Under the pieces are notes generated by a model, which saw nothing but the letters and a program-made list of their open reading frames with translations, had not been told where the DNA came from and did not search any database. The translations under genes and the position numbers were made by a program. Positions 34,162-43,853 of a stretch of DNA of 64,000 bases are shown here, one piece after another. The stretch is from Pestalotiopsis fici W106-1 (lineage: Eukaryota; Ascomycota; Sordariomycetes; Amphisphaeriales; Sporocadaceae), in contig NW_006917102.1 in NCBI RefSeq assembly GCF_000516985.1, positions 1,210,643 through 1,274,642 on the forward strand, given 5' to 3'. Position 1 is the stretch's first letter; every line of letters starts with the position of its first letter.

Positions 34162-36052
34162 CTATACTTGCTCAATCTGTTCTTCCCCATCGTGCAGAGT
34201 CTTCTTTGCGTCCATATTGCGGTTAAGTGCATGCTGGCCCGGCGTCACCGTCTTTCCGCGAGAAGTGAACACTCCGCCTGTAAAGCCACCTTTGTTGAAG
34301 AGTAATGGAATCTGGAAGTAGGCATTGTGTCAGCTTTCAAGCACTTGAATTATGTCTGAATACTTCTCATTTATAGCTGCGACCCTCAACATGGAGACGT
34401 AGTTGTGAACATTACTCACTGTACGAATAGTCAGCATCTTGATTACTTTCAGGTGATAGACTCAGTTGGGGCTTACCATCTTCCAATTCGAGATTCTTCG
34501 TTTCAGGGTAAAAGAAATACACCATTGGAATGAATACGGCGTTGAGTACTGCAAAGATGATAAACGTTCGCCAACCAATGTTCTCTGGACTCAGGTCAGT
34601 ATATTTGCAGTATCGACAAGGACGAAATCACTTAGTGTGTCATAGTAGAACGTACGAAAAGCGATAGGAGTGATCTTGACAACAGCAAATACTGCCATCC
34701 AATTCCATCCCGAAGCAATGGACTGCATCCGAGCTCTGACTCGAGTGGTGTTGATCTCACTCGGATAGAACCATGGGACCTATCCAGTGTTTAGTACAAC
34801 AGACCCAGCCTTGGGGCGCGATGACCGGGACTTACTGGCAACCAGCCGACACCATAAAAGAGTTGAAACAGAAAGATAAAGGCAGTAGCACCGTACGCCG
34901 GACCCGTCGTCCCTAGCGACAGTAATATGGCCACCATGACGAAGCAAAAACACAAACCGGCAGAGCAGAACATGAGCAGGTTCCGCCGACCGTAGCGATC
35001 CATGAGGAACACTGGGATAGCGGAACCAACCAGGTATGTAATCTGCGCACAGCCGCCAAGGATCAGAGACAGATTTCTGCTGAGCCCCATACTCCCTTGA
35101 AATATGGTTGGCGCATAGTAGTTGATCATGTTGGATCCGCTGAACTGCTGGCCCAGCTGTACCGAGATGGTCAGAAGCATTCGTCGGAGGTTCTGTTCTG
35201 GACCCCATGAAATCAACTCCTTGAACTTGAACGGACCACCCTTGTGCTCCTCTTCGAGTCCCGTCTGGATGTCGAGCAGGATGCGGGTGACCTGTGCATC
35301 ATCCTCCGGGACTGCCGCGATGGCAGCAATGACTGATCTCGCTTCCTCGTGTCTATCATGTGCCACAAGCCAACGCGGCGTTTCGGGGAGACCGACGATC
35401 TGCAAAATTAAAAAGATCGCAAACACAGCCTGGAAAGCAAGAGGAAACCGCCACTGAAATCCTGTATCATATGCCGCCGTGCCGTAATCGGTCCAGTAGG
35501 CGATCACGACACCAAGGATTGTGACGGTACCCTGCAATGTCAAAAGGGCACCGCGAATCCGGGCTGGAGAGCACTCGGACTGGTACACAGGCGCCGTCGA
35601 CGAGTTCATGCCGTTTCCAACACCAGTAATAATGCGACCGGCGATGAGCTGTGCGATTGTATAGGAGGAGCCGAGAATGGCCGAGCCGATGATCATGATG
35701 AAACCACCAAGCATGAGCATCGTTCGCCGTCCAAGACGCTCGCCCACAAAGTAACAGATAATGGACCCGAATACACAGCCAATGTCATAGAGGGCAGTGA
35801 TATTACCCTGCATGTCCGCGTCTGGGTGGCCGAAATCTCGTCCGAAGCGATTGTCTGCGCCAATGATACCTGCCATCACGCCTGCATCCTGTTAGCTGCA
35901 CTTTCTGAACCATGTTCTCGATAGTGAAACTGTGGATACGCTTATGAACACTTACCTTGATCATATCCCAGTAGCAAGAACGCTTGACAAGAAGCTGCTG
36001 TAATGGCAAAGACCAGGGCTTTGCCCTGGAGACTATGTTTCCAGAGCCCCAT
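34162..36052 (-). CDS. MFS sugar transporter
   Basis: Six exons: 36052-35956, 35881-34836, 34779-34656, 34584-34477, 34418-34399 and 34311-34162, encoding about 514 residues. Sugar-porter signatures are all present: GYDQGVMAG at the end of TM1, GERLGRRTML in loop 2-3, PETPRWLVAHDR, QQFSGSNMINYYAPTIF, DRYGRRNLLMF in loop 8-9, and PETKNLELED after TM12. About 12 membrane spans are expected. It imports hexoses, disaccharides or related compounds across the plasma membrane; the long central loop and LLFNKGGFTGGVF tail resemble fungal lactose/maltose-type permeases, but substrate cannot be told from sequence. The 20-nt microexon (34418-34399, VSNVHNY) is needed to keep frame into the last exon and is the least certain part. 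The start MGLWKHSLQGKAL fits the family. Confidence 0.88.
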
Positions 36053-37240
36053 GTTGGCCACGATATTGAGAAGATGTTGCAAGAAATTATCTATTAGTTT
36101 TCTCGAAGCGCATTTGCAACTACGACTTCATTCTATATTCAGTGGCAGATATCATACGCAAGACGGGAACACGGACTGCTCAGCTTGTATAAGCAATCAG
36201 ATACGCCAAGAACCTCGCAACAACGACGGCCGAGCGAGGCCTATGCTCATCTTGGCAGACCCATCGACCTGGATCTAAACTAGACGCGAACTTGGAGACA
36301 TGCTGACGATCTTGTGCCTTCTCCGTCAAGCGCACCGGGTTCCCCGGATGTGAGCGGCAGTCAGTCCCGGTATCTGGGTTTGGGGAAGAGGCTACAGAGA
36401 ACTCGCCACCTCCACATGTGCGGAGCCGCATTTCGGGTCTCACTTGACCGAGATGCGACACTGTCATTGACCTGCGCTCATCAAAACGAGAACTATATCG
36501 GCTTACATCATAGCTTATGTTATCTGATATCTAGTTCAGCATCATTTTGCTATTGGAAGACACCAACTCAATCTCGGCGTTAGCCATCATGTCGCCATGT
36601 CATTGAGTTTACCCAGCGGAAAGCTTGGCTGCCGTTCATCACCTGCTCTCAACTGCCGCGAGGTCCTGGAATCATCGACAGCGCACAAAAGAAAAGAAAA
36701 GTCCCGCCTTGGCAAAGACAGAATCATCATTTCTGAAGATGCCTGCACCACAACACCAAACCAGTTGACAAGAAATTGTCCATCCATCCTTTCAAGATTT
36801 GAACAGCTTTGTGGACAATTTGCACATGAACCAATAAGATATATCATCAAGGATGACAAGTTGGGACAGTAAATGCCGGCGAGGGGTATGAGGACGGAGC
36901 AGGTAATTTATCCCTTTATACGCTATCACTATACAAATTAGCCGGTATATGGAGCCAGCTCTCTCAACAGCTCCCGCATGCTCTCATTGGTCAGTGGTAT
37001 TTTTAGATAGACCTAAACCATCAAATGTTATTGAACGCCTGTAATATCAATCTACTGGCGACCTGTGAGGTTACTGCCGATTTGGCTCGCGGGCACTCGG
37101 CTCATTGGAACTGACGGCCTCCAAGGCATCCCTCCACATGTATAAGCATCGGGTGACCCTGTGTGGCTCATCGTACTGGAGTTGTGTGTACTGAAGAGTG
37201 AAAATTCTTTCGAGTGACCCCGATCATCACAACACCAAAA
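36053..37240. other. Divergent promoter between transporter and lectin
   Basis: About 1.2 kb between two start codons. No gene is supported. The leader just before 37241 is A/C-rich (CATCACAACACCAAAA). Confidence 0.5.
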
Positions 37241-37985
37241 ATGTTCACCAAAGCCCTCTTCCTCCTCGCGCTCGGCGCAACGAGCTTTGCCCAGACGATT
37301 CCCGCCGGCTATAGCAAAGTCTACATCACGTCTGCCGTCGACGCCAAGTTCGTCATCGTACCAAAATCCGCCGCCAATGGAAGTACCGTCGTCGTGTAAG
37401 TCTGCCTCCTTTAGCGCTTCGATCGTAGATGGTCGACATTTCTCTTGGGGTCTGCTCATGCTGACTTAACCTTTTCTCAACCTTGACAGTCAGACCTTGA
37501 CCAACAAGCCGGAACAGCAGTGGTACATTCAGAAGGGCAACACCAGCATCCAGTTGGCTGATACCGCACTATGTCTTGATGCTGGAACCAAGAGTCAGTG
37601 AAGCATATTCACCAACCATTAAGATAATTTATGCATCTTGACTGATCCTTGACATAAAGGCAATTGGAAGGACATGGCCAACATCTACCTCCAGCCGTGT
37701 TCCAACACTGAGGCCGGACAGCAGTGGGTTGCCATGACCGATGGCCGGATCGCGCTCGCGGCCTCTAGTCCACGTGAGCATAACCTATATTCCTGACATC
37801 TGTCCTTGAATCATTATGTATCCAACGCTAATCTATCCCTAAACCAAATAGAGGAATGTGTTGATCTTCAGTACATGCGAGCTACGGCCAATAATCCTGT
37901 TGGTCTCTATAGTTGCGCCGGACTTGGTAACACAGGAGCAGCAGACAAAGGAATTAATTGGCCATTGGTTAATGTCACTGCTTGA
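37241..37985 (+). CDS. Secreted ricin-B-like (beta-trefoil) lectin
   Basis: Four exons: 37241-37395, 37490-37593, 37660-37773 and 37852-37985, encoding 168 residues. The first 18 residues (MFTKALFLLALGATSFAQ) are a clear signal peptide. The mature part is about 150 residues, the size of one beta-trefoil, with repeated segments PEQQWYI...ALCLDAG and GQQWVAMTDGRIAL, both showing the Q-x-W motif and the C-x-D/xLCLD pattern of ricin-type carbohydrate-binding domains. Four Cys are present in the mature part (CLDAG, QPCSN, ECVDL, YSCAG). Such single-domain secreted proteins bind glycans in the fungal wall, host or prey, or serve in defence. The ligand is unknown. No catalytic domain is attached. 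Confidence 0.85.
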
Positions 37986-38221
37986 CTTCCGAACAAACAT
38001 AGTGACACAGGACTCCCATCGCAGAGATGATACGATTCATTAAGCTATATGGGAAGCTCGGCGATGTGGGAAGTGCTATATACCAGCAGAAACATCATTC
38101 AAAGGATACACTTTTCCATTCTGCCGACGGATGTAATACATGCTGCTGTCTTTTGATAACTCACAATGCCAGTTTGGTTGTGCTTCGCCTCCTTGGATCT
38201 TGCTTCTGGTTATGAGAACAT

Positions 38222-40227
38222 TTATCGAAAGTCCTCCCATGCTTGTTCTGATTGCCAAACCTCCCTATCTAGCATCGAGTCATACGGGGGGAACTCTGTT
38301 TTGGCCCACCTAGATTGCACATGTCCGTTGACAATCTCCTGCTCTTCCTTGAAATAATTCCATGTCGTCGGAGAATGAGATTTTCGAGGACGCCATCCTA
38401 GTTGCATGATCCTGGGGAAACCTTGTGCATTCCAAATAGGGCTCACCTCGTAGTTTCTACCTAATGGAAAGTCACGGTCGAAGTGGCCTTGTGTAAAAGC
38501 CTTCTCAACTTCCACCCAAGGTTGCAAAACCTGGCTATATTGTGATCTTGCTGAGTGATTGAGCCGAACGAAGGCGTCAGTAGTGTGCCCAATTCGCGAG
38601 CTGAAATGCGATTTCAGATATATGTGCTGCAGTCTCTTGTGAGCCATAATATGTTAGTCCTTTGAAGCAATGACATCAATCGATGAATGTCTTCAGGACT
38701 TACATGACATTGAAGGAAAAAGTCCTCCGCAATGCACTTCTTTTTTTGGAGGCGAGAAAAATCCTCAATGGACTCGGGGTTCTCTGGATCAATGCAAAGG
38801 GCCAAGAATTCCAGGTCAGTCAGCAGGGATAGGATTGGTATGAGCGACTTGGGTGACCGAGTTTCCAGAGGTTCTGGGAGATCAAGACGCTGCAATCGAG
38901 GAAATGCCTCAACAATGGCTTGGCCTTGTGTTAGTAACGCGATTGTGACAACTTGAGTATATGTTGGTACTTACTTAGAATATTTGCGTTTGACAAAGGG
39001 AATGCGCCCCTTTTAAATCTAACCTCTACCAGTTTTGGCAAGTCGCCAAATCCAGAAAGACCAGGCACTTGACGAGTTTTAAAAACTTCTTCGAAGTCCA
39101 GTGATGCTCTCTCAACATTGGGACCCATGCTCGCTAGTGCGTAGAAAAGGGGGAAAGTTGATACGCAGCTGTCATCCACGCCCAAATTGTCACAACTGCA
39201 ATTTCTCGAAATACGAAGTCCCGTAAGCAATGGAAGACGCAACTCCGAGTCACGTACAAGGTTACTGATCTCTGCCAGTAAATTATCCTCCAAATCTTCA
39301 ATGTACAATGCGAATTCTCTGAGACCACTCATAGCCTTTAGAGCAGAGATCAGGGATATCGCACTTCGTTCGTCATCGGATCTTTCTGCCGCACTTATAG
39401 AGCGGGGTGGTTCTTCTAACTCACAAACCACCAAACCGAACATGCTGTTGTATCATAAGTTTATGCATTCATCTCTACACAATATTATTTTAAATTACTT
39501 ACCGCACATGTGGTAGAAACTTCTCGAGCTCAAGAAGGCTCCCAAGGCACTGGGCAAGATCTATCCGGAAACACGACAGTTCAACCCGCGAGAACATCAG
39601 GGGAACTACCAGGGACCTGACGAATTTGCTCACTTGGGAGAGTCGATCGAGTCCACCTCCAATGGGTATTTGCAACTCTTGTGGGTTGTTTGAGATATGC
39701 GAGTCCGGATTTGTGGTACGACGAGGCTGGTAATGACACCAGTGCGCAATACACATGATGATCTCTTGGGGCAAATCGAGGAGATGAATTTTCTGACCAG
39801 GTTTTGCATCCAGGCTTTTGATGTATTTCTGTTCCTCAAGCTCAGGGAGGAAACGACGCTGAAGTTTCCGCAGAGTCTGCCAGTAGTCGAAGCCGCCGGA
39901 CTCATCACCCTGATACTTGTCCATATCGTGAGATCGTAAACTTCCAATTACTTTGTTGCTTCGGAAGCCCAGACTTGCGTAGAAATATTCAAGTTGATCC
40001 TGACAGCTTCCGATCGAAACACTATCATGATCAAGCTTCTCACGCATTTCGGTGATCCATCTCAAGAGATCCAGCTCTGGAGCCAGTAGTGGCTTTGGGT
40101 GGGGCAGTCGCTGTTCTTCAATACTGCTTGATTCGCTGTCGCTGGGATTATTGTCTCCCTCTTGTTGCTGAGGGTTCTTGTGGATGTCCGTTGCGAGCCG
40201 GGACGCCTGGCTACGTGTAGTAACCAT
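38222..40227 (-). CDS. F-box protein with leucine-rich C-terminal half
   Basis: Four exons: 40227-39503, 39444-38975, 38924-38704 and 38635-38222, encoding 609 residues. The N-terminal 120 residues are hydrophilic. An F-box-like motif follows (IHLLDLPQEIIMCIAHWC ... LDRLSQVSKFVRSLVVPL, roughly 147-215). The rest is a string of Leu-rich segments (LPLLTGLRISRN, LPKLVEVRFKRG, FPRLQRLDLPEP, LTDLEFLALCID), which look like degenerate leucine-rich repeats. F-box proteins recruit substrates to SCF ubiquitin ligases; fungi have many lineage-specific ones. The final 138-residue exon (VLQPWVEVEKAFTQG...) is not an LRR. Target unknown. All three introns have GTAAGT-type donors. Confidence 0.8.
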
Positions 40228-42210
40228 GATTGGGAGGCAAGCCCAGAAGCCAATCGCTTGTCAAATCACAAAGCTTGGGGGAAAGTAAGGGTAATCGCCT
40301 ACTTGCAGTCTTCGTGATGATTTGTGATCTGACAGGCACACGGCCGCTTCTGATGCCCAACTGCTGGTCAACCAGCTGATGTATGGCAGTTGCTGGTGTG
40401 GGTTTCTCAATGGGTCAGTGGCGAGTAGGGGGTTCGAAAGGAGTCTTCTTGCGGCCACGGGGCGCTCGCATGGAGGATTCTGGGATCCAAACGCAATGCC
40501 AGAGGCTGACAGAGAACAAGGTGGATAAATTTGAGAGGGAGAAAGAGGTCCAAACCCTGATTTCAAGTTGATTTCAGAGCTAGGGTTTACGTTTGTCGTG
40601 GTTTCCCTACGTAGCAGTACTACGCCCAATAGCAAGGCAGCACTCGCAGAGTCAACCAGGGAAAGAGCGAAACATGAAACAACTACCACTCAGTTATTGT
40701 AAACAACAAGTTGAGAGGGAATGCTGAACTGGGTAAGAAGGGCATGGGGTCGAGAAGAGTTGAATAATTGCAAAGTGTTTGCTTCTGGCTTAAGCTCTGG
40801 ATCTCGAGCGAGACACGCACTTGAGTTCTTGCAAAAGGTCGGATCAAGCCCGATAAAGATGGTACATTTCTCGATTGATAGTAATTAATGCCTCCACGTT
40901 CTCATAGTCACTGCGATTTGCATTTCGTTGCTGCCCGCGACAGCTGGAGACCAAGTATCATCTCCCAGGCCCTGGGTCACGCTGTTTCCAGACCGAGTAC
41001 CAAGGTGTGCGCGAGGAGGCTTTTTGCCTGGGTATTACTGACAATCATGGTGAAAGCTTGTGTCACTACATATTACCACTGGTTGTAAGAATCTCTCCCG
41101 TCACTACTAGAAAAGGCTCAATGGTCAAAATAAATGGATTCATCTGCCAGCAACGGCGCGACTGTCTGGCATCCAGGAAATCCAAGGCCCGGTTGACCGC
41201 GCAGACTATCCAGACAAATTTCCAATTATTTAATCTTGAAAAGAAACACGCTGAGAAGCTTCGATATCGGATGGGGGCTGGTGACGACATTCATCTACAG
41301 GACATTGATAATAGACATTTTAGGTGCACCACGGCTCACAGATATTAGATCCCTTGAGACTTTCAAGGCTGATAATGTCGACGGAATCTTTCTTGGTGGT
41401 ACGGATCACAAGTACTTGTCTCTGGATAGACATACTGCCGCGAGGTTCTTTCTGCTGTACTATCTACATACGTGCAAGATCAATGCCAATACATATACGC
41501 ATAATCTATAATGACCAGGTGGATTACCAAATCTTTACAATCACTTTGTTCTATTGACGACCGCACAGACGGGGATCAGAATGTTTCTATTCATTATATG
41601 CTGATACCTAGTCGATCTTGAACTGGTGCCGAGGCAGGTGGCGGAGCGGCAGTCAGTACGAATGACAGGTGTGGAATGGTAACATCCTCGAGAGTGAATA
41701 TATACCTATGTGCCAATACGGAAAATTGGGACCCTCCACAGCAATAAATCAAAATTGACAAGCATAGCAAATATAAATACGGCGGACATGTCAACATGTG
41801 GACTGTCACTTGAGGAAGCACTTAATTCTTAGCGAGATCGAGAGAACACATTGGACAACGGGTATGAAGATGTATCACGAGTATGAGGATGACAACATTG
41901 AAATTGAATTATGAGCCTCAAGAAACCAAAAACCAAGTATTCAGGCGCCCTGTGCGCTGCGACGTAAACCTCGCGAAAATCCCTTCCGACACCAGTTTTG
42001 ACGGGCCAATCATGGCCAAGAAAACGAATAGACCATAGAAACGACAAGAAAGAAATAATAGAAATCCTCCACGGTCAGCACAATGGGTCGTCGAGTACGA
42101 CCAGTGCGAATAATGCTACCTCAACTTCCGAGGCGACCAGGCCACCAAGCCTGTCCCTCCAGTACTTAGGCATGCAAAACATTCCTGGAATGATCAGAAA
42201 AGAAAACGGT
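40228..42210. other. Intergenic region with weak coding fragments
   Basis: About 2 kb. On the + strand, three pieces look coding-like in different frames: around 40925-41090 (frame containing YQGVREEAFCLGITDN), 41007-41348, and 41310-41511 (LGAPRLTDIRSLETFKADN and following). No consistent exon model joins them, so they may be remnants. 41512-42210 holds the cpc1 3' UTR and nothing else visible. Confidence 0.35.
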
Positions 42211-42981
42211 TCATGAGCTGCCAGACCGGCCCAAGGCGACTCGCTTCCAGTGGTCACGCTCAGCCTCGAGCTTCTTGATTTGAGCCTCGAGGTCGTCCAA
42301 CCGTTGAGCCTTGCGTTCACGTGACTTCCGAGCAGCAAGCGTGTTGCGGGCTCGCTTCATGGCAGTGGTGTCGGCAGGGTCATCAACAATGATTGGAGGC
42401 AAGGGCTTGTCACGTCGACGAGCGTTGACGCCGGAAACAGAAGAGTGACGACCGTGGCTGGCGGACGGAGAGTTTGAAGACTTCCGGCGGGGTTCAGGCT
42501 GGGAAGTCGGTTCGACCACATCCAAATCCTCCGACAACGTTGGGGAGTTGTCGAGGATGGCGGGCACCTGAATCTGCTGGTCCTTGATCGTTGTGGCTTC
42601 CGGGAACAGTGGGAACCAAGGATCGCTGAGATCCGAGACGAAGTCGGCGTTCCCAAAGTGCGGAGACACATCGAAGTCATTGAATTCAGGAGACTCTTCG
42701 TAGAGGGAAGGCGAGGTCAAGTTGGTGAAAGCAGCAGAGTTTGGCGCAGAAAAGGTCTCCCGGATCTGCAGGTCCTGAGGGGAGACTGTGCCAATGTTTG
42801 TGGTGGAGCTCGCAGCAGAGTGCATGTCGCTGTAGGTGACAGCGGGGGAAGAGAAGCCCGAAGAGCCGGAGGCGCCAGCCTCGAGGGCGGCGTAATCCTC
42901 AAAGTTGCTCAGAGCGTCTGGGTGATGTGAGCTAGAGTCGCGAGAAGCGAGCGCGGAAAGTGAATTACCTTGAAGATCCAT
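42211..42981 (-). CDS. cpc1: CPC1/GCN4-type bZIP regulator of amino acid biosynthesis
   Basis: Starting at the first in-frame ATG (42981, MDLQGNSLSALASRDSS) this encodes 256 residues, the normal size of fungal CPC1/CpcA (about 245-270). The middle is an acidic/hydrophobic activation region (ESPEFNDFDVSPHFGNADF, SDPWFPLFPEATTIKD). The C-terminus is a bZIP: basic region MKRARNTLAARKSRERKAQR with the N-x7-R signature, then a leucine zipper (LDDLEAQIKKLEAERDHWK). The block IIVDDPADTTAMKRARNTL is typical of this family. The factor binds TGA(C/G)TCA sites and raises amino acid biosynthesis genes on starvation. Regulation is visible in the leader: two uORFs, an AUG-free in-frame extension, and a TGAGTCA palindrome upstream, each listed separately. 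Confidence 0.95.
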   Translation of the reverse strand: MDLQGNSLSALASRDSSSHHPDALSNFEDYAALEAGASGSSGFSSPAVTYSDMHSAASSTTNIGTVSPQDLQIRETFSAPNSAAFTNLTSPSLYEESPEFNDFDVSPHFGNADFVSDLSDPWFPLFPEATTIKDQQIQVPAILDNSPTLSEDLDVVEPTSQPEPRRKSSNSPSASHGRHSSVSGVNARRRDKPLPPIIVDDPADTTAMKRARNTLAARKSRERKAQRLDDLEAQIKKLEAERDHWKRVALGRSGSS

Positions 42982-43321
42982 CTTGCCCGAGATGTTGTTA
43001 CTCTGAGTAAACAATGGGACAGGCGGACGGGTAGGTCTGTTCTGCTGTGGAGAATTCAGAGCGACAGTGGTAGGCGGGGCAGATAACGATGCGAAAAACT
43101 GTTGCTGACTCTGTTGCTGGTTTTGCGCGGGAGAGTTGAACCGGTTTGAGAAGGCCGAAGTATTAGTTTTGTGCCCTGTCGCTTGGATGATTTGAGCCAC
43201 TCGTTGATTCTGGAGAGCTGGAGAACCGATGTTCTGAGTAGACGAGTGACGTCGGTTGTTGCTATTCAAAGATCCAAATGAAGATGTAACTGCGGAGTTT
43301 GCAGAAGCGGGGACAGCGCTA

Positions 43322-43435
43322 TTAGCGTTCGTTCTTTCGGGTTGATCGAACAAGACAAAGTCCTGTTGAGGCGGGTGCAGGAAGTTCTGTTGCGCGGATG
43401 ATGCCGGCTGGCTCGGAGCACTGGAGGGAGGCCAT
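43322..43435 (-). promoter_or_regulatory. cpc1 uORF2 (37 codons)
   Basis: ATG at 43435 to TAA at 43322, out of frame with CPC1, encoding 37 residues starting MASLQCSEPAG. It is the only ATG between uORF1 and the main start. In N. crassa the inhibitory uORF2 has about 41 codons, so size and place fit the family: ribosomes that translate it fail to reach the main start unless reinitiation is delayed by starvation. Confidence 0.75.
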
Positions 43436-43663
43436 GTTGACGTTGGGGAATCCGTGGTGAAGACTGAAAAGTCTTGAGGGGGAATGGTGACGGTGGTGAG
43501 AGAACTGTCGTGAGAGCTGGGAATAGCTTCAAAAAAGTTCAGATCGACCTGGGAAGGAAGAGCTGAAGTGAAGGGTTGAGTGGAGAAAATGGTTTTTTTG
43601 TTTATGGACGAAATTTTGACTGAGGCTACGGAAGCACTGGGGAACGCGGGTTCTGGGGCGTGA

Positions 43664-43672
43664 TTAACGCAT
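43664..43672 (-). promoter_or_regulatory. cpc1 uORF1 (Met-Arg-stop)
   Basis: ATG CGT TAA at 43672-43664, 228 nt upstream of uORF2. A very short, reinitiation-permissive first uORF followed by an inhibitory one is the GCN4/cpc-1 delay arrangement. Assumes the transcript starts upstream of 43672. Confidence 0.65.
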
Positions 43673-43840
43673 CTTGGATGTGATGCTGAATACTTGTATA
43701 ACTGTTCTGATGTGAATCTGGGTTGGAGGAGAGAAAACGAAAAGCGCCTCAGCACGCCAGGCAGAAATTTTGTCCTTCTTATGGTTTCTGGACGGGCAGT
43801 AGGACTGGGTCCGACTCAAACCAATCAGGGCAAGCAAAAA

Positions 43841-43853
43841 GTGTGAGTCACAC
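43841..43853. promoter_or_regulatory. CPC1/GCN4 binding palindrome
   Basis: GTGTGAGTCACAC, a 13-bp perfect palindrome centred on TGAGTCA (43844-43850), the optimal bZIP site of GCN4/CPC1. It lies about 170 bp upstream of uORF1, in the likely promoter, and suggests that CPC1 activates its own gene. Confidence 0.7.

Larger units (their letters stand above)
42982..43815 (-). other. AUG-less in-frame extension of CPC1
   Basis: Upstream of the CPC1 start codon the same frame stays open for about 278 codons, to a TGA at 43818-43816, without any in-frame ATG. The translated part looks protein-like and is rich in Gln, Ser, Pro and Phe (VDLNFFEAIPSSHDSS; QDFVLFDQPERTN; VAQIIQATGHKTN). In Neurospora crassa and many Pezizomycotina the cpc-1 leader is likewise open in frame for over 700 nt, and near-cognate start codons make longer CPC1 isoforms. 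The same is likely here. An alternative is a spliced upstream exon, since CCCAG directly precedes the VDLNFF segment. Confidence 0.7.

Noticed and set aside
42982..43755. Calling the long cpc1 frame as one ordinary CDS from 43755
   Set aside because: 43755 is a GTG, there is no ATG in the extension, and the uORF layout plus family length put the main start at 42981.
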